This document shows positions 56,074 to 64,000 of a stretch of DNA of 64,000 nt, piece after piece. Each line of letters opens with the position of its first letter. Position 1 is the stretch's first letter. The DNA is from Brachypterus glaber (taxonomy: Eukaryota; Arthropoda; Insecta; Coleoptera; Kateretidae): NCBI GenBank assembly GCA_958510825.1, contig OY294048.1, positions 17,811,589 to 17,875,588 on the forward strand. Reading direction: 5' to 3'. Position numbers and translations under genes: made by a program. The notes beneath the pieces are model-generated. The model saw only the letters and a program-made list of their open reading frames with translations. It did no database searches and had not been told where the DNA came from.

Positions 56074-56435
56074 TATGTCTAAAAGTGTCTCGGTTTTTAA
56101 TTAATAACTCAGAAACCTTTTGAAATATAGCAAAATGGTTTTGCATGTGAGCTAATGCCAATAAGGCCCATCTTCATTTGTTATTTTCTTGTACTTATTT
56201 TAACCAGGGGCTTTCGAAATGGGGGACGTTATCAGTTTCTTGTCCCAAACTTTTTTCTGTGTAACTTTTTTGTAATTTTATTATTGGAGCATGATTACTT
56301 TGGTCAAAATACATAAAAAGGTACTTTTGTTGTAATACTATAGGATTAACTGTTTCGAGAAAAAATCATTTAAAGGTAAAGTTTCACGTTTTAAGGACGA
56401 AAATTTAAATAATAAAATGTTGAAAACCACAGTTG
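56074..56435. repeat. Half-element of the CAGGGTGTATTTG foldback family
   Basis: One arm only: ATTAATAACTCAGAAACC, TTTTAACCAGGGGCTTTCGA, TTGTCCCAAACTTTTTTCTG and GTTGTAATACTATAGGATTA match the left arms at 27106 and 49477. Confidence 0.7.
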
Positions 56436-56447
56436 TATCCCGCTTTT

Positions 56448-56597
56448 CGGCATATCCACAGCCTCTCATAACACACATAGTACATAAGAATGCGATACCG
56501 TGATTGACTTACAGGATACATGACGGCACATCAAGCCAATCACGGCATCGCATTCCTATGTACTATACGTGTTATGCGAGGCTATGGATATGCCCTT
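56448..56597. mobile_element. ~150-bp palindromic MITE, GGCATATCCACAGGC family, copy 3
   Basis: TCGGCATATCCACAGCCTCT pairs with GCGAGGCTATGGATATGCCC. The middle contains ATACATGACGGCACATCAAG as in copy 1. Confidence 0.85.
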
Positions 56598-57278
56598 ACA
56601 ATGATACTTGACATAAAGAAGGTAGTTCCTATTGCAAGTAAGAAACATTAAAAATAATGTTAAATATAGTTTTAGATCGATTTTAGATTTGTTTTTTCAT
56701 GATCCAAGTGACCCACCTTGTAACAACAGCGTTGACATAAGAGACCCATTGGTAAAATATAGTTTTAAATGTTTATTTATTCGTTATTTACTTTTTTTAT
56801 TTAATTTTTGCATGCCCCCTGTAAATGAATACTTCTATCCGACCAGTGGTTATAATCAAAGAAAAATGTATATCGTAATACTGTGTATGTAATGAAGCTT
56901 TACAAATACGTTTCAGATCAATAATTCAGGGTGATCCAGAAAAAGGCTACAAAATATTAAGGGGTGATTCTACATAAAAACTAGATGAACAGTTGCAAGT
57001 ATCAAAACATCGGCACTATTTTGAGTTGTTATGAAAAGGCAACCATTAATACACCTGCATGTTGCATAATTTATTAAAGTTTAAAAGTCCCTATCTCAAA
57101 AACGTTAAATTCTAGCAAAACACTGTACATATTTATAGGGGTTAGAAAGAGCTTTCATTGAACAAATTTTATTTAGTAAATCCCATTAATTAAAATTTAA
57201 TAATAAATAGTTTATGCTAAAAAACATTTTACTACTTTTAACATTTAAGTAGTTTAAAAATTTAAATTAAATAATATC
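56598..57278. other. Oxidase intron, unassigned, with a foldback end fragment
   Basis: 56928-56990 (CAGGGTGATCCAGAAAAAGG, GGGGTGATTCTACATAAAA) is a fragment of the CAGGGTGATC family. The 86-codon frame at 56632-56892 has no recognisable motif. Confidence 0.4.
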
Positions 57279-57409
57279 TGTTAGAATTATACTTAGAAGG
57301 TCTTGGTGCTTGTCAGACATTTGTCAGATCATTAAATAAATGCTGTCAACTTGAATGACTTGTTTAATTATAATATTATTGAATTATATAATAAATACAT
57401 AATATTACA
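57279..57409 (+). repeat. 5' LTR
   Basis: Starts TGTTAGAATTATACTT and ends AATATTACA. One A/G difference (near its start) from the 3' LTR. Confidence 0.9.
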
Positions 57410-57428
57410 TGGCGCTGCCGGATAGTTT
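57410..57428 (+). promoter_or_regulatory. Putative primer-binding site
   Basis: TGGCGCTGCCGGATAGTTTC immediately follows the LTR. TGG is the complement of the CCA end of a tRNA. The tRNA species was not assigned. Confidence 0.6.
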
Positions 57429-57491
57429 CGTTGAATAAATACCAAGGAACAAGCAGAAATAGAATTTAAAATAAAAAAATGAAAATTAAGC

Positions 57492-57842
57492 ATGGGTGAT
57501 AATAAAGGTATTGCACCTTTGTCATTAGAAGGTAATTTGGCTGAAAAGTGGAAAATATGGCGTGCAAGATTTGAAAATTATCTCATAGCAAGTCAAAATA
57601 ATAACAAAACTGAAGATGTACAATGCGCTCAATTGCTACATTTCCTAGGCGAAGAAGCTTTTAAAATATATTCTACGTTTAAGTTTGAAGAAGGTGAGAA
57701 AAATAAGCTAGACATTTTATTGAATAAATTTGAATCTCATTTTCTGCCAAAGGAAAATTTAACTTATGAAAGGTTTAAGTTATTTACTTATAAACAGAGA
57801 ATGGAGGCATTTATATTCGCAACAGAAGATTTATTAAGGTAG
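57492..57842 (+). pseudogene. gag fragment running into an integrase-tail piece
   Basis: The first ~100 codons (from ATG 57492) encode a Ty3-type Gag N-terminal region. A W-x-x-W pair (EKWKIWRARFENYL) near residues 18-31 and a FLGEEAFKIY stretch near residues 51-60 are typical of such capsid domains. At about 57796-57800 the sequence switches to DNA coding, in another frame, for the integrase C-terminal segment (GGIYIRNRRFIK, 57803-57866). The last ~16 codons of the open frame are therefore an out-of-frame fusion. Capsid C-terminal half, nucleocapsid, protease and reverse transcriptase are absent. Confidence 0.75.
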
Positions 57843-57866
57843 TAAATAGAAAAAGTACTGATTCTT

Positions 57867-59240
57867 ACATTGATTTTATAAGACCTATCTTGCATCTTTT
57901 CAACTATTACACCAGGAACCCATTCCGATTTTGGTTTAAGTTGAACGTAAACAAGGCTATTATTACTAATCTCTGGTAAATTCCTAACTCCCCTCATATT
58001 ATAATAATTTTGTTGTGTAAGCTGCATCCTGTTAATAGTATTTTTGTTAAAATTAACTACTTTAGCTTTCAAAGAATCGTTTGTATAAAGCAAATTTGAT
58101 CTCAGTTTTCTTGACATAAGAATTTCCGCTGGTGAGCTGTTTTCAATTATAGGGGCATTGCGATAATTAAGTAAAACTAAAAATAAATCTTTTTTTTCTT
58201 CAAGAGCTTTTTTTATTATTTTTTTAACAGTTTGTATATGTCTTTCTGACATACCATTACTTTGCTCATATGTTGGAGAAGACATAATATGTATAAACTT
58301 CCATTCTTTTGCAAAACTTTTAAAATCACTGGAGTTAAATTGTGGACCTCCGTCTGAAATTACTGTCAATGGAATTCCATGAGTAGAGAAAATTGACTTT
58401 AAACTCTCCACGATTGTTTTACTAGTTGAATTTCCACTAAGTTTAACTACTTCCACAAATTTCGAAAAATAATCTACTACTAATAAATATTTATTTCCTA
58501 AGACTTCAAAAATATCGCAACCTACTTTATTCCATCTGACATCTGGTATCTCATGTGACTTGAGTGGTTCTGGCATTTGAGAGTTAGAATATTTTAAACA
58601 CAAGTGACATTGTGATACCTTTTGTTTTATAGAATTATTTATACCTGGCCAAAAAACTGAATCTTTAGCTAAATTGATACTTTTTTGTATTCCTAAATGA
58701 CTGTAATGTATTCTATCCAGCATTTCATCGCGCATTATTTTAGGAATTACAATACTTTGACCTTTAAAAATTAAATTATCAATTATTGTTAATTCATCTT
58801 TATATTGAGCGTATATTTTTATTTTGTCACTTAAACTTTTGCTTTCATTTGGCCATCCATTCATTATGATTTGTTTTAACTCTTGCATTTCAGAATCCTT
58901 ATCAGTTTCTGATTTTAATTTTTCAATTTTTTCAGGTGTAGCATTAATTTGACTTTTAATAAAGCAAACATGTGCTTCAATATCAATATCTAAATCATCA
59001 AAACAATCCGTTAAATACGCTCTTGATAGTGCGTCCGCTAAAATTAACTCTTTACCTCGTTTATATCTTAAATCTATATCATATTTTTGAATTTGAAGCA
59101 TCATGCGCTGTAACCTTGCTGGGCATTTATTTAAAGGTTTTTTAAAAATCGAAATCAGGGGCTGATGATCCGTCTCCACAATAACTCTTTTTCCAAATAT
59201 ATATTCATGATATTTTGATAAACCAAAACAAATTCCAAGT
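57867..59240 (-). pseudogene. Inverted RNase H-integrase block of the LTR element
   Basis: Read on the minus strand, this is open for more than 460 codons. RNase H-end motifs come first (ETDHQPL, ADALSRAY). They are followed by the zinc-binding HHCC motif (H158, H161, C191, C194, counted from the Met at 59179) and the integrase core with D222 (CDIFE), D276 (SDGGPQF) and E312 (NGMSERH). The frame has no stop within the domain, so decay is slight. It lies inverted relative to its own LTRs. The same 12-mer ACATTGATTTTA stands at both borders (57867-57878 and 59241-59252). Confidence 0.85.
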
Positions 59241-59530
59241 ACATTGATTTTAAAATTCCTATAAAAGCCAATAAAGACAATAGTAATAAGAATTATAAAT
59301 GTTTAGATAGTGACTTTAATTGTTTTGACGATGAGGTAGAGAGTGATGTAGAAATAGAAAGAGAAAGAATTATTGAATCTCGCAGTGAAATTCATAGTGA
59401 GCTTGAAAACAATTCTAAAAACAATTTTAAAACATCAGAACAAGTTTTAAATTTTAAAATAATTTAAGTAAAACAATTAGTGTCACTTCTTCTGGAAGAA
59501 ATGTTAAACCTCCTGATAGGTTAATTTATA
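59241..59530 (+). pseudogene. pol C-terminal acidic tail of the LTR element
   Basis: On the plus strand the frame from 59250 reads an Asp/Glu/Asn-rich tail (for example NCFDDEVESDVEIERERIIE). It ends at a stop near 59466, followed by a Ser/Thr-rich piece in another frame. It is the natural continuation of the integrase piece at 57803-57866, which shows where the inverted block was placed. Confidence 0.65.
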
Positions 59531-59577
59531 AATAGTTTAGTAGTATATTGTATTTAATATTTTGTAAAAAGGGGAGA

Positions 59578-59708
59578 TGTTAGGATTATACTTAGAAGGT
59601 CTTGGTGCTTGTCAGACATTTGTCAGATCATTAAATAAATGCTGTCAACTTGAATGACTTGTTTAATTATAATATTATTGAATTATATAATAAATACATA
59701 ATATTACA
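59578..59708 (+). repeat. 3' LTR
   Basis: 130 of 131 positions identical to the 5' LTR; preceded by the purine tract at ~59565-59577. Confidence 0.9.
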
Positions 59709-59848
59709 ATATCCACTAACAATTATAATTAACTTTTTATTAATTAACTTAACTATGACCAAAAACGCTAAAAAGTTTTATTATTACCCCCTTTATCCTA
59801 ACCCTTTACCACCAAAATCAGCACTTAGAAAGATGATAAGAAACAATA

Positions 59849-60597
59849 TACAGTGCGGTCCAAAAGTCACCCCCCCCCCCCCCCTCTTAACTTTTGAACG
59901 AGTTGAAATATCGACTTCAAATTTAGAACTCTTAAATAAGACAACTTAAACTATCTTTTAGCGTATATTTGATATTTTCAGCTCTTAAAATATGGGCAGG
60001 GGGGCATGGGGGACATTTTTTTAAATGGAAAGGGGGGTAGTATGATACACCATTTTAAAGCTTATAAAATTCTCTATATAGAGCTATTTAATAGCTATTT
60101 AAATTAACATTTTTAAATTTTAAAAAAATGTTTTTTAAGGTTTTGATTTTTCAACTTTTTGTGCTAAAACATTCGATTTTTTAAGTTTTTTTTTTTATAA
60201 ATTTTTATTTATGTCAACTAAAATTAGTTTAAAAGTATAATTAACATTTTTTTCTGATGAAATTAGGCATTATTAAAAAAATATTTGTTTTTTTAGAGGA
60301 ATGTTGACATTAATACCCATTTTCAACCCCATTTTAAACCCATTTTTTTTTTTTTATTAAAAAATATGGAGTTAAATGGAGAATTTTATATGCTTTAAAA
60401 TGATGTATTACGCGATCCCCTTTCCATTTAAAAAAATGTGCCCCATTCCCCCCTGCCCACATTTTAAGAGCTGAAAGTATTAAATATATGCTAAAAGATA
60501 GTTTAAGTTGTCTTATTTAAAAGTTCCAAATTTGAAGTCGATATCTCAACTGGTTCAAAAGTTAAGAGGGGGGGGGTAACTTTTGGACCGCTCTGTA
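59849..60597. mobile_element. Foldback element, GCGGTCC/poly-C family, copy C
   Basis: (TA)CAGTGCGGTCCAAAAGTC start with a C run, and TTTTGGACCGCTCTG(TA) end. 749 bp, arms ~330 bp, last large element before exon 2. Confidence 0.85.
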
Positions 60598-60759
60598 CAA
60601 ATAAAACGCTTGTCTTTTCTTGAAAGATAAGGTAATGTTTTTTACTGATTTTGACTCCGAAAAATCTAAAAAAAGATTCTATAGACCTGCTCGAAAATAA
60701 GTTTTGAGAGTACTTAGACCCCCTAAAAAATAACAATTTAAGGGGCCCTAGCTCCATGA

Positions 60760-60895
60760 AAAGCAATTTATGGACATTTGGTCTTAGCCCACTTAGGGCT
60801 CATTTCCGGACATCTTATATAGGAACTTTTTTTTATATTTTTGGATGTTAAATCACCCCTTAAAGTTTTGTTACTTATTTCTGAATTATTCTGTA
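60760..60895. repeat. End fragment of the CAGGGTGATC foldback family
   Basis: TTAGGGCTCATTTCCGGACA and GGATGTTAAATCACCCCTTA match the right arms at 43150 and 55980. It lies within 40 bases of the exon-2 acceptor. Confidence 0.65.
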
Positions 60896-60932
60896 TATTC
60901 ACTTATATAAAAATAGTATATGTATATTTCAG

Positions 60933-61708
60933 GAGAAGCCAAGAAATACGCGATATGCTTACAACCGGCATACTTTCTAAGCTGTGATCCAAATTATACG
61001 CTGCCAAATTGGGCAAAACTCACACCTGGATACTCGGAACTATCAAAGGAACACCTCGGGCGGTTAAACTCGGAGCACAAAGCCAACTACACAGGTGGTG
61101 TTTTGTTTACTACTCTAACTTACGAAGGATCGACCTTGTTACCCGTTTTACAAGTAAAGTTTATATCAAACGGTGGCAGGATAATTAAACAAACAATTAA
61201 AGATTTATGTCAACTATCTGATTATGACGTCATAGTAAACTGTTCCGGATATGAGGCAAGAAATATTGTACCAGATAACAGTGTCAAGCCAATTAGAGGA
61301 CAGATCGCAAGAGTAATTGCACCATGGCAGTTTCATGCAATACTTGTTGATCGTGATCAATCGAACTATATTATTCCAAATGTCGATTCAGTTGTGGTTG
61401 GAGGAACAAAACAAATTGACGATAATTTAGAGGTTAATGAAAATGATAAACAAAGAATATTTTCGGGATGTGCTGATATAATTCCTTCGATTAGGAATGT
61501 TAAAATTTTAAAGGATATTGTAGGACTGAGGCCATCAAGAGATGCTGTCAGATTAGAAATTGAAACGAAAAGTTTCGGTGGAAAAAATCTTTATATTATA
61601 CATAATTATGGGCATGGAGGAAGTGGATTAACATTTTCAATTGGATGCGCTAATGATGCTGCAGATCTTTGTCAAGATATTTTAGAGCGAATTAAATCTA
61701 AATTGTAG
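60933..61708 (+). CDS. D-amino-acid/D-aspartate oxidase, coding exon 2
   Basis: This encodes residues 81-338. The acceptor TATATTTCAG at 60923-60932 gives G81 with the base carried from exon 1, followed by EAKKYAICLQPAYFL. The DYDVIVNCSG motif is at 177-186, PIRGQIARV at 200-208 and NYIIP at 225-229 (Y226 at the usual active-site tyrosine). GLRPSR is at 278-283 (R280 in the substrate-carboxylate arginine position), and the FAD-contacting NYGHGGSGL at 305-313. The protein ends SKL, a type-1 peroxisomal signal, matching the peroxisomal site of this enzyme class. At 338 residues it has normal family length with no frameshift. GGTKQ (237-241) is more like D-aspartate oxidases, GLWDPYL more like D-amino-acid oxidases. 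Confidence 0.92.
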
Positions 61709-61723
61709 TTAGTTTTTCGGTAT

Positions 61724-61729
61724 AATAAA
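61724..61729 (+). terminator. Polyadenylation signal AATAAA
   Basis: AATAAA 15 bases after the oxidase stop codon; a short 3' untranslated region is implied. Confidence 0.55.
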
Positions 61730-61754
61730 ACTCTAAAAATTTTAAAAGATAATA

Positions 61755-62045
61755 TTTTTTATGTCGAATGTCTGATTATGACGTAATGGTAAACTGTTAG
61801 GTTTATGACTCATAAATTATGAGATAAGAAATATTGTAGCATATAACATTGTTAAGCCAATAATAAGAGGACAGATCGTTTTCTAGATTAATTGCACCAT
61901 GGCAGTTTTATACAATACTTGATGATTGTGATCAATCAATCTATATTATTCCAAATATCGATTGTTGTTTAGTTGTGGTTGTAGGAACAAAAACAAATTG
62001 ACCATAATTTGGAGGTTAATATAATGAAGACTTAAAGAATAGTAT
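61755..62045 (+). pseudogene. Decayed tandem fragment of oxidase exon 2
   Basis: The text parallels 61202-61463 of exon 2 with small insertions and deletions: TCTGATTATGACGTAATGGT, AATTGCACCATGGCAGTTTT, GATCAATC, TATATTATTCCAAAT and AATTTGGAGGTTAAT. Stops and frameshifts make it non-coding. It starts about 47 bases after the functional stop codon. It is a partial local duplication rather than a processed copy, since it has neither end of the gene nor a poly-A tail. Confidence 0.85.
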
Positions 62046-62077
62046 ATTGTTTTACTAAGAGGAAACCTGAAGCTTTT

Positions 62078-62146
62078 TTTTACTAGTCTGTAGAATTTAC
62101 GGACGACGCGAAGCGGAGTCCGGAAACTACAGACGAGTAAAAAAAT
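62078..62146. repeat. Small hairpin with GACGCGAAGCGGAG core
   Basis: TTTTTACTAGTCTGTAG pairs with CTACAGACGAGTAAAAA. The inner TTACGGAC/GTCCGGAA encloses GACGCGAAGCGGA. It resembles the variable-core hairpins in its core but has different ends. Confidence 0.7.
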
Positions 62147-62275
62147 CACTTTTCTTCAAGCATCCTATATATATATTTTTTTAATATTAATTTTTAAATT
62201 TAATAATAAAGTATGTTTTTTTTATTAAAATAGGCCAATAAAACCCTTTCGAAATAAATGTAAACCTTCCTTAGC

Positions 62276-62386
62276 TTATTTTAATTTCTTTTCGTAGGCT
62301 AAATCGTACACTTTTCGCGATTTCGATGGTAACTTGTCTAATGTAGCATTTGCAATTTCGGAGAGATTTGTAGGTGTATAAACCAT
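62276..62386 (-). pseudogene. Second tyrosine-recombinase-like (Crypton/DUF3504-like) 5' fragment
   Basis: On the minus strand ATG at 62386 opens 36 codons to TAA 62278-62276. The product starts with a PTNLSEIAN leader, then TLDKLPSKSRKVYDLAYEKK. The L-P-x-K-S-x-x-x-Y-x-x-A-Y-x-x-F/K pattern is the common N-terminal motif of arthropod proteins related to Crypton/DUF3504 tyrosine recombinases. The frame stops exactly where a catalytic protein would continue, so it is a truncated piece. Too short to appear in ordinary ORF lists. Confidence 0.35.
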
Positions 62387-62983
62387 ATATTATTCTTCAA
62401 TCATTTTAAATCAATTTCACACAAGGTTTTTGCACAGAATCTTGAGTCAACCACCTGTTTACATAATAAACAAACAAGTTTGAAGTATGGCTGTCATCAA
62501 AGTCAAAGAATACTGCCTCCAGTGGTGGTTTTGCTAACTTACTTTTTTTACGGCTTACAACAATGAACTCATTTTTTTACTGTAAAAAATTGATCACTTC
62601 TAATTAGTGTGTTCAGTTATAAAATATGAACATATTAGTACGCTTGAAGAAAAATAATATTTTTAGGATATACCCCAATATACATGTATAATATTGGTTG
62701 GTTTAACTAAAAAATAAGAAAATTAATTAAATACAATGCCCACAAAAAAATAAATGAAAAAAAAAAAAGATATGTGCATATAATATGAAATGGTTTCAGA
62801 ATTCGCCTTTCCTTTTTTATAAAAATCGAAAAACCGGCCCAAAAATTCTAAAATTCGCAAAAAAGAGGATTTTCCTTAAATCCAAATTAAACTCTCTTTA
62901 AATCTCTATAAAAAAGGGCATATAGCTTATAACTAACTCAAGTATTCTGACAGCAAAAATTTATGAGCCATTTAGATTGTACA
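62387..62983. other. Unassigned AT-rich stretch
   Basis: 62450-62550 (minus strand, GGTGGTTGACTCAAG, CCACCACTGGAGGCAGTATT) may be the 5' leader of the fragment at 62276-62386. No other feature. Confidence 0.3.
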
Positions 62984-63235
62984 CAGGCATACAGAAAACA
63001 ATATTTTCTTAAATCAAGAATGTGTGATTTGGATATAACGAAGAGAATACATTCTCCTTTAAACCAAAGTTGTGCTTTAAATATGAAAGGATAAGAATAT
63101 TGTATGCCTGAAAGGAGAACATATTCTCAATTATGAAAGGATAAGTATTATGGTATGCATAAAAGAAGAACATATTCTCTTCGTTATACACAAATCATCA
63201 TATTCTTGATTTAAGACAATATGTTTCTGTGTGAA
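62984..63235. repeat. ~250-bp palindromic MITE
   Basis: CAGAAAACAATATTTTCTTA pairs with TTAAGACAATATGTTTCTG. GATATAACGAAGAGAATACA pairs with ATATTCTCTTCGTTATAC. The ends resemble those of the MITE at 50048-50196. Confidence 0.75.
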
Positions 63236-64000
63236 GCAGCTCAAAGAGTATACTTTTAGATTCTATACTAGCACAGTTTTTGTAATTTTAATTATTTTCC
63301 CAAAATTCTTAATATATCGATTTTTATATAAACGAGGATTGTGGGGCAAGTGTGGAAACTGATTAAGATCAAAAAATATACACACCACTCTTACAACTGA
63401 GTGATACTTTTGAGATTTGCCAATGCCAATTTTTTCCATTTTTACAAAAAAACGAAAGGCGAATCGGTAATTCTGATATCATCAGTCATCAATTATTCAG
63501 CAAACCAAAATACAAAGCAATACCATAATAATATGCCTTGTAAACAGACCACGAAATAAATATGACAAAAGCGAAAATACAGGATCGCACGTGCATCAGT
63601 ATAGAAATGTTTCAAAATAATTTTTATCCACGGCCTATTAATCACGGGTCTGTAAAAATAAACTGTTTAAACTTCAAAACAGCCGTGGATAAAGTATTCT
63701 ACTCGTATATAATAGATGTTAATCATTCGGGTGATTAGGCCACTCACCTATATAATATTATTACATAACATGTAATATTATTATTCTATTACTAATACCT
63801 TATTCTAGTTTTGAGAAAAATAATAACTGAATTAAACATTTTGCTATCCCAATTATAGGTTCTATTTTGCTATCCCATTTTGAAAATATACAAAATTTCG
63901 GAAAGCCTTGTATTCGTGCAAAAATTTTCCAATTTTTGTTTTGCGCATTTTTGCGTTTTATGTCGATATAAATCTATTTCAAGCAAAAAAAAAATTGATG
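63236..64000. other. Unassigned end of window, one hairpin
   Basis: 63621-63697 is a hairpin (TTTTATCCACGGC with GCCGTGGATAAA). No gene is seen to the window end. Confidence 0.4.

Larger units (their letters stand above)
57279..59708 (+). mobile_element. Ty3-type LTR retrotransposon, internally deleted and rearranged
   Basis: Two 131-bp LTRs (57279-57409 and 59578-59708) differ at a single base. The 5-bp target duplication ATATC is on both sides (57274-57278, 59709-59713). A primer-binding-like TGGCGCTGCCGG follows the 5' LTR, and a purine tract (AAAAAGGGGAGA) precedes the 3' LTR. The interior order is gag N-terminus (+), integrase C-terminal piece (+), RNase H-integrase block (-), and pol tail (+). 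Protease and most of reverse transcriptase are missing. It sits in the oxidase intron in sense orientation. Confidence 0.9.

Overview
This window is strongly AT-rich eukaryotic nuclear DNA, most likely from an insect. The evidence is a GT-AG intron in a recognisable gene, Ty3-type and LINE retrotransposon pieces, a tRNA-derived SINE, a piggyBac-type element with TTAA target duplications, and many small palindromic elements. There is no sign of bacterial gene organisation. The species cannot be named from the sequence. Almost the whole window is transposon-derived.

Genes. The clearest gene is a D-amino-acid/D-aspartate oxidase (+ strand). It has two coding exons, 47146-47386 and 60933-61708, joined by a 13.5-kb GT-AG intron into a 338-residue flavoprotein ending in the peroxisomal signal SKL. 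A decayed partial copy of exon 2 lies just downstream (61755-62045). On the minus strand, two phase-compatible exons (42179-41929 and 39873-39731) look like the 3' end of an unidentified gene. A tentative small two-exon reading frame (48327-48612) sits inside the oxidase intron.

Layout. 1-7604: a possible 7.6-kb element with ~245-bp terminal inverted repeats, holding a ~1-kb direct duplication, nested insertions and a helix-turn-helix remnant. 7.6-17.7 kb: MITEs, two LINE 3' fragments, a solo copy of the big terminal repeat, a tandem duplication and a tyrosine-recombinase-like 5' fragment. 17.7-35.3 kb: mostly long-armed foldback elements, microsatellites and one repeat family present three times. 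One foldback carries a 715-bp insertion with a hammerhead-like ribozyme motif. 35.3-39.5 kb: a SINE with clean target duplications, a perfect 81-bp hairpin and short tandem repeats. 39.7-47.1 kb: the minus-strand gene tail and the upstream region of the oxidase. 47.4-60.9 kb: the oxidase intron, holding foldbacks, a piggyBac-type element and a young but internally scrambled Ty3-type LTR element. 61.7-64 kb: oxidase pseudogene, hairpins and a second tyrosine-recombinase-like fragment.

Most interesting points: the LTR element with nearly identical LTRs around an inverted pol block; the hammerhead-like motif in a Penelope-like insertion; a dispersed hairpin family whose copies share ends but differ in their GC-rich cores; and several insertions that can be read precisely because an empty paralogous copy lies in the same window.
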